Assembly: GCF_007748115.1 (NCBI RefSeq)
Contig: NZ_CP036289.1
Coordinates: forward strand, 4,712,001-4,776,000
Length of the DNA stretch: 64,000 nucleotides
Source of the DNA: Bremerella volcania
GTDB taxonomy: Bacteria; Planctomycetota; Planctomycetia; Pirellulales; Pirellulaceae
Direction of reading: 5' to 3'
The translations under genes were made by a program, and so were the position numbers. Below are positions 48,339 through 56,868 of this stretch, in pieces (position 1 is the first letter of the stretch; each line of letters begins with the position of its first letter). Below the pieces are notes generated by a model. It did no database searches. It was not told where the DNA came from and worked only from the letters and a program-made list of their open reading frames with translations.

Positions 48339-50054
48339 CTAAGTCTTTAAATAACCCTTCCTCAAATCGCGTACTTCTTGCGGCGTACGGCATTTCAGTG
48401 CCATGTCGGCGATCCTTTCCATGTCATCCACACGGATCTGTCTAATCGCACGCCTCACTGCTGCCGCACGATTCGGACTCAGGCTCAATTCTCGAATTCC
48501 AAGCCCAATCAGTAGGCAAGCAAAATCGACTTCGCTTGCTTCTTCACCGCATACGCAAACCGGACAGTGATGCTTATCCGAAGCGGCAACAATCAGCTTG
48601 ATTGCCCGAAGAATCGCTGGGTGCATCGCGGTACAGTCATCGCCACCTTCGATAAGGCCTCGCTCCACAGCCAGCATGTATTGCGTCAGGTCGTTCGTAC
48701 CGATCGCCACAAAGTCTGCCAATTCCAGAATCTCATCCAAAGCAAATAACGCCGCTGGCGTCTCAATCATTGCGCCGATTTTCGGTCTTTGTTGGATTCC
48801 AACGTATCCGGTTGCCCTTTCGACGGCGCCGATCGCCTGGGCGAAATCATCTGGTCCCGTGACCATCGGAAAGAGGATACGAACATCAGCCGTTCTTGCT
48901 ACCTGGAGAATTGCTTTGAGTTGCGTATCCAGAAGTTCGACTTCTTTCAGCGAGAACCGAAGGCCCCGCAAGCCAAACCTGACATTCGCGTCAGTCTTCT
49001 CCGAAAGCAGGAATGGCGGCAACTTATCACCACCCAGATCGAACGTTCTTATGGTCAGTGGAAGGTTATCCAGGTTTCTCGATATGCTGCTGTATATCTC
49101 GACCTGTTCTTCGAAACTGGGACGCTCAAACGATTCGAGGAAGAGAAACTCCGTTCGGAACAGACCAATTCCAGAAAGGTTGTGTTCAAGGATCCCTTGA
49201 GACTCCATGGGTAACCCCATGTTGCCAAGTAGCGTAATAGAAACGCCATCGCGAGTCTCACATGACAGCTCTTCTTCGGAGGCGATCACCGACTTGCATG
49301 CTTCGGCCTCCTTTGCTAACGCAAAAAAACGATATTCCGCGGCCTTCGTAGGAGCGACTTCGGCACATCCACTCTCGCCGTCCACCAAGATACGAACTCC
49401 TGGCTGGATTCTGGAAACAACATCGGCGATGCCCGTAATGGCAGGGATACCCAGGGATCGAGCAACGATGGCCGTATGGCTCAGCGTTCCTCCCAGCTCT
49501 GTCAGAATCGCGACCACGCCCGACTTTGCGAGTTCCACGGTCTCGGACGGCAATAATTCGCGCGCGACCACGACTGCCCCCGGAGGAAAAAGCTCACGAG
49601 GACTGAAAGAGGGAGCAAGTAGATGTTTTAGTATTCGACGCCCTACATCTCGAACATCCTGCTCGCGTTCACGAAAGTAAGTGCTGTCGAGTTGCTGGAA
49701 TCGTGTCACAAACTCTTGGATTACGGAATTCAACGCTTCCTCGGCATTGATTCGCTCGCGGGCGATTTGCTCTTTGACAAGAGTAGCGATTTCATGCGCC
49801 ATCGTAGCATGAACAGCCAATAGCTCTGCCGTGTCAATCATCCGCGGTACGTGCTGGGCGAATTCTTCATCCGCTTTCAGTTCGTGGGAAGATAGCTGCA
49901 GTGCTTCATCCAGCCTACCTCCTTCCGACGCAACTTCGGAATCCGAAATGGGGCGTTGGGAAAGTTCAATTCTGCGTTCGATATCGTAGTCGTAGAGGAC
50001 GGCAATACCGTCCGCAAAGCCTGGCGAAACGGGAATTCCCTTAAGTGTTGGCAT
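48339..50054 (-). CDS. ptsI: Phosphoenolpyruvate-protein phosphotransferase (PTS enzyme I)
   Basis: The protein has 571 aa from ATG 50054, with GGAAGG 11 bases upstream; GTG 50066 is possible. The phosphohistidine motif is GGTLSHTAIVARSLG, His193. The C-terminal PEP-binding barrel shows GIGLFRTEFLFL, RTFDLGGDK, FGLRGLRFSL, GAMIETPAAL, IGTNDLTQYMLAVER and CVCGEEASE with the catalytic Cys. The length is that of normal EI. No HPr (ptsH) or EII gene adjoins, so its phosphate acceptor must lie elsewhere; a regulatory (nitrogen-type or kinase-linked) PTS is plausible in planctomycetes. Confidence 0.95.
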   Translation of the reverse strand: MPTLKGIPVSPGFADGIAVLYDYDIERRIELSQRPISDSEVASEGGRLDEALQLSSHELKADEEFAQHVPRMIDTAELLAVHATMAHEIATLVKEQIARERINAEEALNSVIQEFVTRFQQLDSTYFREREQDVRDVGRRILKHLLAPSFSPRELFPPGAVVVARELLPSETVELAKSGVVAILTELGGTLSHTAIVARSLGIPAITGIADVVSRIQPGVRILVDGESGCAEVAPTKAAEYRFFALAKEAEACKSVIASEEELSCETRDGVSITLLGNMGLPMESQGILEHNLSGIGLFRTEFLFLESFERPSFEEQVEIYSSISRNLDNLPLTIRTFDLGGDKLPPFLLSEKTDANVRFGLRGLRFSLKEVELLDTQLKAILQVARTADVRILFPMVTGPDDFAQAIGAVERATGYVGIQQRPKIGAMIETPAALFALDEILELADFVAIGTNDLTQYMLAVERGLIEGGDDCTAMHPAILRAIKLIVAASDKHHCPVCVCGEEASEVDFACLLIGLGIRELSLSPNRAAAVRRAIRQIRVDDMERIADMALKCRTPQEVRDLRKGYLKT

Positions 50055-50163
50055 GGTGAGACACACCTTCCATTGTGATAAATGTCAGAGGATATATTTC
50101 CTTGATGAATTCATGGTCACACGAGCACAACTCGATTGAAAATGAGAGTGACGCGTGTGGTAA

Positions 50164-50520
50164 TCATCCCTCGCCGCCGATTTCGAATTCAAAAGAACTC
50201 GCTGGATTGAGATGATCCGTCAAGTCATCTAAGTCTTCCGCCGTTTGTCCATGATCGCGCTTCGCTTCATCAAACATTGCCTTCAGTTCCTCAAGATCGA
50301 GGATGCCGTGAGCTAACATGGCACATTGAACAAAGCCAATCCAACGATGTAGTTTTGTCGCGGGCGTATCTTCGGAGTGCTCTTCGATTTGATTGCACAT
50401 CCAGACTAAATGCGCCGGCTGTAGTGCGGAAGGCAGTGAGGACTGCGTAGCATTTCTTTGTTGAACCAATTGCTTACACTGCCGCGCCATCGCACCAATT
50501 AACAGATATGAGTTGTCCAT
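50164..50520 (-). CDS. Small cytoplasmic protein, unknown function
   Basis: The protein has 118 aa, with an AGGAG upstream of its ATG at 50520 (seen as CTCCT at 50527-50531). It reads as mostly alpha-helical (ALQPAHLVWMCNQIEEH, ATKLHRWIGFVQCAMLAHGILDLEELKAMFDEAK) with an acidic C terminus. I do not recognise a domain. It lies between ptsI and the FloA gene on the same strand, about 110 nt upstream of ptsI, and may be cotranscribed with ptsI. Confidence 0.7.
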   Translation of the reverse strand: MDNSYLLIGAMARQCKQLVQQRNATQSSLPSALQPAHLVWMCNQIEEHSEDTPATKLHRWIGFVQCAMLAHGILDLEELKAMFDEAKRDHGQTAEDLDDLTDHLNPASSFEFEIGGEG

Positions 50521-50606
50521 GAGACGACTCCTTCGATTAAGTTCACTTACTTCAAAAAGTTAGCGACGTTTCCAACAGTCGTGGTTGGAATGTCACGTAC
50601 CCAATC

Positions 50607-51611
50607 TCAATTGGGCACCATTGCCGCGTTCGAAGCGGCTAGATTCGCTATCAAGGGGAAGCGACGACTTGTCTTTCGATGTGAGACCGGCACGCCGGGC
50701 ATCTGAATACTTCCGTCGCGAAAAGCCTGACTTAAGGAGGCTGGAATCTCGGCTTCGGCGCGTACGACGTTCGCACGACTCTTGGCATGCTTCGCTCGCA
50801 TCTCTTGATGTTTCGCGATCGCCATTGCACGTCGTTTTTCGGCCAATGCCAGGGCAATGCGGGAGTCTGCGCTGGCCTGATCTATCCGCAACTTGGCACC
50901 AATGTTTCGGCCGACATCGATGTCGGCAATGTCGATAGAGACAATTGCGTAGGCCGTATCCGAATCCAATCCCTTATCTAGAACCTTGCGAGTAATGAGC
51001 ATCGGATCCCGAAGTGCTTCCTGGTAACTATCGCAAGAACCAATCGCCGAGATGACCCCCTGGCCAACACGTGCCACGACGGTTGATTCCGTTGCACCTC
51101 CAACTAGCTGCAACAAATTGGTCCGGACGGTTACTCGTACCGTTACTTTAAGTTGGACACCATCCTTCGCGACACCGTACAACACGTCGCTTCGAGCATC
51201 GTTGGGATCGGGGATCAGGATGACCTTGGGAAGGATGCTTGTCCTGACCGCATCCAGAATATCGCGTCCGGCAAGATCAATCGCAGCTGCCGTATCCCAA
51301 TCCAAGCGTATGCCTGCCCTATCGGCCGCGATCACAGCGAGTGTGACGCGGCGGATATCACCTCCGGCCAAGTATAGGGCTTCGATGGTTCGAGTCTCCA
51401 CGACAGCCAATCTTGACTGAACCGCCATGATTTTGCATTCAACCACGGTGTGGGGATTGACTCGACGCAAGGACATGAAAATGAGATCGAGAAAACTGAT
51501 GCGTGCCCCGGTTGAATAGGCCTGCAGCCATAGCCGGAAGTACCAGGTCAAGAGAGCAGCTACGACGGCCAAGATGACCCCCGCGAGAACTAAGCTCAAG
51601 TATGCGATCAT
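50607..51611 (-). CDS. floA: Flotillin-like protein FloA
   Basis: The protein has 334 aa from ATG 51611; ATG 51644 would add 11 residues and neither has a clear SD. A membrane anchor (about 3-28) is followed by the FloA (UPF0365) domain: LWLQAYSTGARISFLDLIFMSLRRVNP, VVECKIMAVQS, EALYLAGGDIRRV, GIRLDWDTAAAIDLAGRDILDAV, VTVRTNLLQLVGGATESTVVARVGQGVISAIGS. The C-terminal part (AKLRIDQASADSRIALALAEKRRAMAIAKHQEM) is the Ala/Glu coiled-coil. FloA builds membrane microdomains that organise secretion and signalling proteins. No NfeD-type partner gene is seen beside it, which is unusual. Confidence 0.93.
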   Translation of the reverse strand: MIAYLSLVLAGVILAVVAALLTWYFRLWLQAYSTGARISFLDLIFMSLRRVNPHTVVECKIMAVQSRLAVVETRTIEALYLAGGDIRRVTLAVIAADRAGIRLDWDTAAAIDLAGRDILDAVRTSILPKVILIPDPNDARSDVLYGVAKDGVQLKVTVRVTVRTNLLQLVGGATESTVVARVGQGVISAIGSCDSYQEALRDPMLITRKVLDKGLDSDTAYAIVSIDIADIDVGRNIGAKLRIDQASADSRIALALAEKRRAMAIAKHQEMRAKHAKSRANVVRAEAEIPASLSQAFRDGSIQMPGVPVSHRKTSRRFPLIANLAASNAAMVPN

Positions 51612-51983
51612 ATGGATTCGCTTTCGCACATCGATGACGTGCATTCAATTGCAATGGTGCACGCTTCGATGAGATGAAAATTCGTGCAAGGAGACAGAAC
51701 TCGAATAGCTTGGGGCAGGCGTGTCCAGCGTCACGGGAAAAATTGCCCACGTGATGAGTGACCGGTCTCGTACTTCAAGCTCGATTTATTAGCCAAGCAT
51801 AGGACTCAGGATCGGTTCTTCTAGAGATCTGCCTAACGACCAATAGGCTAACTCGGACGCAAACGCAATAGCTCTAGGATGTCGATATGTCCAAGTCATC
51901 ACCGTCGTGGTTTGCATGTCGTGCATTCCAGTCAAATACGCACATGATGCCGATCTTGCGAGCCGACGTCGCTACCTGCGGAA
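51612..51983. other. Gap between TPR protein and floA
   Basis: These 372 bases hold the floA promoter region and the 3' side of the minus-strand TPR gene. No gene or strong structure is visible. Confidence 0.4.
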
Positions 51984-52301
51984 TTAAGCACTCCGCTTAC
52001 TCTTTCGAGCTTTAATCCGACTGAGCTTCTTATGGGCGGCTGACTTGACATTCGGCGCAGCTTCTTCCATCGCCAATACCGCGTTCAAGTCATCGGCCCC
52101 TTCTGGAGCCATCCCTGCAGCGACATGGACAAGTCCACGATTGTAAAGAATCATGGCCTTCATTTCGGACGGCGTATCAGGCACAGCGAGGGCCATCGTA
52201 TAATCCTCAATTGCCCCGTGATGATTGTGCTTCTTAGCCTTGCTCATCCCTCTTCGGTACAAAGAATTTGCTTTATTACGGTCCGATAAGTAACTGATCA
52301 T
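51984..52301 (-). CDS. Small TPR-like protein
   Basis: The protein has 105 aa from the ATG at 52301; the frame is open to 52463 but a longer form would overlap the upstream gene. Two helical repeats are visible (NSLYRRGMSKAKKHNHHGAIEDYTMALAVPDTP and AMILYNRGLVHVAAGMAPEGADDLNAVLAM), with TPR spacing G..Y...A. The C terminus is very basic (KKLSRIKARKSKRSA), which suggests nucleic acid or ribosome contact. It follows the upstream gene after 17 nt, an operon. Confidence 0.68.
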   Translation of the reverse strand: MISYLSDRNKANSLYRRGMSKAKKHNHHGAIEDYTMALAVPDTPSEMKAMILYNRGLVHVAAGMAPEGADDLNAVLAMEEAAPNVKSAAHKKLSRIKARKSKRSA

Positions 52302-52318
52302 CCATTCCAATAGTGTCA

Positions 52319-52861
52319 CTAGGCAGTCCTTTCTGTGACGCGTTTGCGTCCTTTTGACGAGCGTTTTCGGGCGACTGTCGCCGGAAACTCCAGGCAGCGT
52401 TCCTGCACGGTTAGAAATCGTTTTCCATCGGTACGCTCGTATCGCTCGGCTCGAACGAACCAAAATGCCAGACCTCCGCTATTATGTTTCGGAGTTTCTT
52501 CAGAGGTCGCTGCGCGAACACCTAACGAGCCTTTCTTTCCCGTTTTCTGCCAGCCTCGACGCTCCATTATCATTCGAACGATGACCCCAATAGCTTGTCG
52601 CAAACGCGTTGTACGTTTCACATGAACCCCGGCCAGAAACTGATTGATCTCTGGCTGCGCTTCAAGTTCACGCACGACACCGGCAAGTGGTGCTCGATCG
52701 TGATGAGTTTCTGACTCTTCCATTCGTCGCTGCCGATCGACATCGCTAAAGAACTTGAGCACCGCATCGAAGGGTTGTTCTCGATCGTTCACGACATCGG
52801 CAAACTTATTGCCTTGCCGGTCGGCCAAGAATGAATTGCGAGTGATTTGTATCCGCGACAT
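52319..52861 (-). CDS. Basic protein of unknown function
   Basis: The protein has 180 aa with a good ribosome binding site (AGGAG six bases before the ATG at 52861). It opens with MSRIQITRNSFLADRQGNKFADVV and a region with FDAVLKFFSDVDRQRRM; the middle is rich in Arg (VKRTTRLRQAIGVIVRMIMERRGW) and the C terminus ends RKRSSKGRKRVTERTA. No domain is recognised. High basicity and the neighbouring RNA-related genes suggest an RNA- or ribosome-associated protein; this is only an inference. Confidence 0.65.
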   Translation of the reverse strand: MSRIQITRNSFLADRQGNKFADVVNDREQPFDAVLKFFSDVDRQRRMEESETHHDRAPLAGVVRELEAQPEINQFLAGVHVKRTTRLRQAIGVIVRMIMERRGWQKTGKKGSLGVRAATSEETPKHNSGGLAFWFVRAERYERTDGKRFLTVQERCLEFPATVARKRSSKGRKRVTERTA

Positions 52862-53378
52862 TGGGTTCTCCTGTGCCTCTTCTTCCGAGATCTTTTAATA
52901 GATCCCTTTTTCTGACGTACAAATATTGTATCTCTTATTTCGTGCTGCGGACATGGAAAAACTTGGAACAAGGTCAACTATTCACGCTGTCGGTTCTGCT
53001 ATCACATCTTGCACATCAGGATTAGCGTGGCCGGATGTGATGGTCAACACAGTAGTTACATCATTTGGAGCAGAGTTTCGAGGGCTACATTGCGTGTCTA
53101 AAATAGAAGCGGGACGAACGTCCGCACTTCGACAAATACCCAATGTCGTTGCGTTGTTTGCCGAATACTTTTGGATTTGACCTATCCCATTCCATGAATA
53201 GGGCGTAGACTACCTGCGGTTGGTCAGTCGATCGTGACTACGCTTTCACCCCTTCTCTGAGGGTTGGTCCCCGACGCTCTTTCGCCCGTCCCACCTGGTA
53301 GGTCGTACTTTCGATCACCTTCTTTTTTCTTTCGGGACGCGGCTATGTGCCATTTCCTGGTACTCAATTTGGAGATCT
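52862..53378. other. Divergent upstream region of the RRM gene
   Basis: These 517 bases contain no convincing gene; an 84-codon open frame at 52926-53180 lacks any recognisable feature. The last 200 bases form the leader of the RRM gene. Long leaders of RNA-binding protein genes are often cold-regulated in other bacteria, but I see no defined element here. Confidence 0.4.
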
Positions 53379-53702
53379 GTGTTGGGTAAAAAACTGTATT
53401 GCGGCAATCTTAGTTACGAAGTTTCCACATCGGACCTGGAACAATTGTTCGGTTCTTTCGGCCAGGTCGAAAACGCCCAAGTCGTGATCGATCGCGACAC
53501 GGGGCGCAGCAAGGGCTTTGGTTTCGTGGAAATGAATTCCGATTCCGAAGCGCAAGCGGCCATCAATGGTCTGAACGAATCGATGCAAGGTGGCCGTAGC
53601 TTGACGGTCAATGAAGCCAAGCCGCGCGAAAGTCGTAGTGGCACTGGCGGCGGATATGGCGGTGGACGTGGGCACGGCGGCGATCGTGGCCGTCGCTATT
53701 AA
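53379..53702 (+). CDS. RRM-type RNA-binding protein with Gly-rich tail
   Basis: The protein has 107 aa. The start is GTG 53379 or TTG 53382; GGAG at 53371-53374 fits the TTG spacing better. One RNA recognition motif fills residues about 3-80: RNP2 is KLYCGNLSY and RNP1 is KGFGFVEM, with DLEQLFGSFGQVENAQVVIDRDTGRS between. The tail is rich in Gly and Arg (GTGGGYGGGRGHGGDRGRR). This is the architecture of cyanobacterial Rbp proteins, linked to RNA binding under cold or other stress. Confidence 0.94.
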   Translation: MLGKKLYCGNLSYEVSTSDLEQLFGSFGQVENAQVVIDRDTGRSKGFGFVEMNSDSEAQAAINGLNESMQGGRSLTVNEAKPRESRSGTGGGYGGGRGHGGDRGRRY

Positions 53703-53817
53703 TCGCAACAAACGCGATTTCTAAATCTTGATCCAAGGATTCAATTAGGTAGCGCGTGTGCGGATGTGTCAGCACGTGCGCATGCGCTATCTTTTCTTCT
53801 ACTGCCACGGGGAAGTC

Positions 53818-53925
53818 ATGGCCAAGAATACGAACACGATTGAAAAGCATCGCCGCGAAGTAGAAAAGAAGCGCAAAGCGGAAGAAAAACGCAAACGGAA
53901 ACGCATCCGCAAGGAATCAACCTAG
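53818..53925 (+). CDS. Small highly basic protein (35 aa)
   Basis: ATG 53818 opens a 35-codon frame: MAKNTNTIEKHRREVEKKRK and further Lys/Arg/Glu-rich sequence to KESTstop. GGGGAA precedes the ATG closely. An in-frame ATG at 53782 would add 12 non-basic residues. The pattern (charged helix, no hydrophobic core) resembles small basic proteins found beside RNA-related genes in planctomycetes, from memory; I cannot confirm this. It lies 115 nt after the RRM gene. Confidence 0.55.
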   Translation: MAKNTNTIEKHRREVEKKRKAEEKRKRKRIRKEST

Positions 53926-54022
53926 CGATTCTTCGTTATCAACGATGATGCCCAAACGCGCGTTGACTTGGGAATGGATTCGACCGCGCGCCGCTTCCCA
54001 ATTTTGTCGCGAGCGACGAATG

Positions 54023-54235
54023 ATGCTCTCCTCTACCGAGATAACCGTCCTGCAATCCTTTCGCAAGTTTTACATGGAACCCGGCGAAATGCTCTGCTTC
54101 AACGGCGTGGACTTGATTACCAAGACGCCCGCCTTGGAAAGCCTGGTCCATAAGCAATTTCTAGTTCGGGAAAAGTTCGCCGGAGCATTCTCGTTAACTC
54201 GTAGCGGCTATGCCGAAATGCGAAGTTCTACCTGA
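54023..54235 (+). CDS. Small conserved-looking protein, unknown function
   Basis: The protein has 70 aa from ATG 54023 (a second ATG at 54020 and one at 53945 are in frame). It reads MLSSTEITVLQSFRKFYMEP, then GEMLCFNGVDLITKTPALESL and VREKFAGAFSLTRSGYAEM. The build (short helices, KF.G.YSLT-type hairpin near the end) looks like a winged-helix fragment; the final LTRSGYAEM resembles the wing of transcription-factor wHTH domains. No function is assigned. Confidence 0.6.
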   Translation: MLSSTEITVLQSFRKFYMEPGEMLCFNGVDLITKTPALESLVHKQFLVREKFAGAFSLTRSGYAEMRSST

Positions 54236-55158
54236 ATCGTGCCGTCTTCAAGTCCTTCAAGTGTGTCGTTCTAATGGCATAGGTCCGCTTATTGGTGCCA
54301 GCGGTAAATACCATGAACCGCCTGAAGACAGCGTCCCAGGTTTCTGAATCGGAAGGTCCGTATGGCTATCAAACGCATGCACGACTTCAAGACTGCGTCC
54401 ATTTGCACCTGACATCGCTGGTGGCAAAGTGAAAAAGGGGGGGCGTCATTAGTCACTTGTCTTGAAGGAAAAAAAGACGATTCGTCCTGGGACATATAGA
54501 TGCATTTCGCACTAACGACCCAGATAGACGTTCAAGTCTCAAACGGAGAACCATGACTCACGAAACATCCGGGTTCTTCTGCTTAGTTTTCTCGTTCCGC
54601 AGTCCAAACTTCTATTGCCTTACGCTCGCGAGAGAAGTGTCTTTCAACAAGTAGTGGTTCCGCTATTCCCTCAGGCTTCAGTCATTACCTCAACTAGAGG
54701 GCCGAGATGGTTGCCAAGTCCAAGGCGATGACGGATGACCACACTCTGCACAGATCAGGAAACGGGGTGAACATCACCCCGTTTCGGCACGAACGTGATC
54801 GTCATCCTTCCACCTGCGATAGAACGGCTACGCGTTCACGCTGACTCCCTGACGAATAACAGGGCAATGAATGTCCAGGCGCAAGGACCCTCCCTTCAGT
54901 CAAAGGGGTAGGTCTGTAGCGTTCGACGATGAATAACGAGGCGGCACATCTCATTTAATCTCTTTATCTTTCAGGACAATCGGGTCAAAAAGGCCAACTT
55001 CAAGCGACGCACAACTGCGTAATATTTTTATGGCAACTTTATGCGGAATTTGCTACATTGCCTCCAAGTGTTCATCCTTCCCGCGACTGCTCCCCTCCTA
55101 TCCCTTCCACAACTCGGTCGGCCCATAGCCGATTACCTCATTTCCTGGGCTCAGAATC
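54236..55158. other. Long gene-poor stretch
   Basis: These 923 bases have no credible gene on either strand. The only clear structure is the hairpin at 54759-54785. A poly-G run (GGGGGGG near 54437) and a run of A lie near 54468. The last 150 bases form the leader of the next gene. Confidence 0.5.
54759..54785 (+). other. Perfect 12-bp RNA hairpin
   Basis: GAAACGGGGTGA (54759-54770) and TCACCCCGTTTC (54774-54785) are exact inverted repeats separated by the triloop ACA. The stem is stable and lies alone in gene-less DNA. No T-run follows, so a classic terminator is unlikely; it may be a small RNA part, a factor-dependent stop or a mobile-element end. Confidence 0.7.
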
Positions 55159-56811
55159 ATGGCACTGGCTCGTCCCTGCGCGTTGCTAATGCGCCTCCTA
55201 TTTTCTACTCTCACGATCACCTTTTTTGTGTCGAATGGAACGTCAGCAACCCACGGATCCGAGTTGCTGCCGGAAGATCGGTCGATTGCCGAAGTGGTCG
55301 ACCATTATATCTCAGCACGACTCAAAAAGTACGAGATCGAGGCGTCTCCGCCTGCCAATGACGCCAATGTGCTCCGACGTACAACGCTTGATCTGGTAGG
55401 CCGCATTCCGACCAGTAGTGAGACTGCCAGCTATCTCGCTGATACAGATGAATTCAAACGACAGAATTTAATTGATCGGCTCATCGGGTCGCCTGCTTTC
55501 GTTCGCCATCAGGTGAACGAGTTCGATGCCTTGCTGATGCCATACGATAAAAACAGTTTGCGCGAGTACTTGTTACCAGCGTTTACTGAAAATCGTCCTT
55601 GGGACCAGATGTTTCAAGAGATGATGCTTGGGCGAGAAGATGATCCAGAGCAAAAAGGGGCTCTACAATTTGTTAAATCTCGGGTCGGGGACATTGATCG
55701 TTTGACGAATGATGTCAGCGTCACTTTCTTTGGCGTCAACGTAAGCTGTGCGCAGTGTCACGATCACCCGGATGTCTTCGAGTGGAGCCAGGATCGCTTC
55801 TACGGCATGAAGTCATTTTTCAACCGCACCTTTGAAAACGGCGGTTTTATCGGCGAGCGTGACTATGGGCTGGTTTCGTATCAGACGACCGATGGCGAAA
55901 CTCGAGAAGCTCAATTGATGTTTTTGACCGGTAAAGTACTGAAAGAGCCGGAGGTTGCCGAGCCAGACGACGAGGCCAAGAAAGAAGAAAAGAAGACACT
56001 CGAAGCGCTGAAAAAGAAAAAGCAGGCTCCCCCAACTCCTAGTTTTAGTCGTCGCGAACAATTGGTTGAGATCGCCTTGAAGTCGAGCGAGAACAACTAT
56101 TTTGCCAAGGCGATTGTCAATAGAGTGTGGAATCGTTTCTTTGGTTATGGATTGGTGATGCCTTTGGATCAGATGCATCCCGCGAATGAATCGAGTCATC
56201 CCGAGTTACTAGAGTGGCTATCCCGCGATCTTGTTCAGCACAATTACGATTTGACTCGGCTTGTCCGTGGCATTGTTTCAAGTGAGGCGTACTGCCGTTC
56301 CAGTAATTGGACCGGGGATTCTCGCCCCGACCCAGACATGTTCGCCGTTGGCAGTGTGCGTCCTTTGACACCTTTCCAATACGCGACACTTTTGCGTGTA
56401 GCGACGGCGAATCCCGATTCATTTGGCGACGATCAGAAGACAGAAGATGTTCAATCACGATTGGCCAGTCTAGAGAACGCTGCACGCGGGTTCGCCCGTG
56501 AAATCGAACATCCCGGGGCGGAGTTTCAGGTCGGCGTTGCTGAAGCCCTGTTGTTTTCTAACAACGAGCGGGTCCGCAACGAGCTTCTGCGGGAATCTAA
56601 TGACACGCTGATCGGAAAGCTGAAAAAGATTGATGACGTCAACGAGTTAATAAGTGTCGCCACTTTATCGATTTGGAATCGCTTGCCCGAACCTGAAGAG
56701 AAGGCAGCGCTGGTCGCATACCTTCAAAATCGGTCGGACCGTCGCGACGAGGCTATCGTTCAGATGGTCTGGGCTATGCTGACCTCCAGCGAGTGTCGAT
56801 TCAATTACTAG
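55159..56811 (+). CDS. DUF1549/DUF1553 family secreted protein, short form
   Basis: The protein has 550 aa with a signal peptide (about 8-30). DUF1549 spans about 45-260 and includes LRRTTLDLVGRIPT and the CAQCHDHP motif near residue 199, which looks like a haem-attachment site. DUF1553 follows (about 295-550): NYFAKAIVNRVWNRFFGYGLV, SHPELLEWLSRDL, IVSSEAYCRSS and ends LTSSECRFNY. It lacks the separate N-terminal cytochrome c domain and the middle jelly-roll found in the long forms. The next gene is its DUF1501 partner, 57 nt downstream. A Lys/Glu-rich linker (about 270-295) separates the domains. Confidence 0.88.
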   Translation: MALARPCALLMRLLFSTLTITFFVSNGTSATHGSELLPEDRSIAEVVDHYISARLKKYEIEASPPANDANVLRRTTLDLVGRIPTSSETASYLADTDEFKRQNLIDRLIGSPAFVRHQVNEFDALLMPYDKNSLREYLLPAFTENRPWDQMFQEMMLGREDDPEQKGALQFVKSRVGDIDRLTNDVSVTFFGVNVSCAQCHDHPDVFEWSQDRFYGMKSFFNRTFENGGFIGERDYGLVSYQTTDGETREAQLMFLTGKVLKEPEVAEPDDEAKKEEKKTLEALKKKKQAPPTPSFSRREQLVEIALKSSENNYFAKAIVNRVWNRFFGYGLVMPLDQMHPANESSHPELLEWLSRDLVQHNYDLTRLVRGIVSSEAYCRSSNWTGDSRPDPDMFAVGSVRPLTPFQYATLLRVATANPDSFGDDQKTEDVQSRLASLENAARGFAREIEHPGAEFQVGVAEALLFSNNERVRNELLRESNDTLIGKLKKIDDVNELISVATLSIWNRLPEPEEKAALVAYLQNRSDRRDEAIVQMVWAMLTSSECRFNY

Positions 56812-56868
56812 CCGTCCAAAACAGGCAGCGGGCTAAGTTGCCATGGCATTTGAGTCAGGAGTATGACA

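Noticed and set aside
52926-53180. 84-codon open frame on the plus strand in the leader of the RRM gene
   Set aside because: No ribosome binding site, no hydrophobic core or recognisable domain; likely chance.
54289-54495. 68-codon minus-strand open frame considered as an IS5-type transposase remnant
   Set aside because: No DDE or tail motif; sequence does not resemble any transposase part I know.
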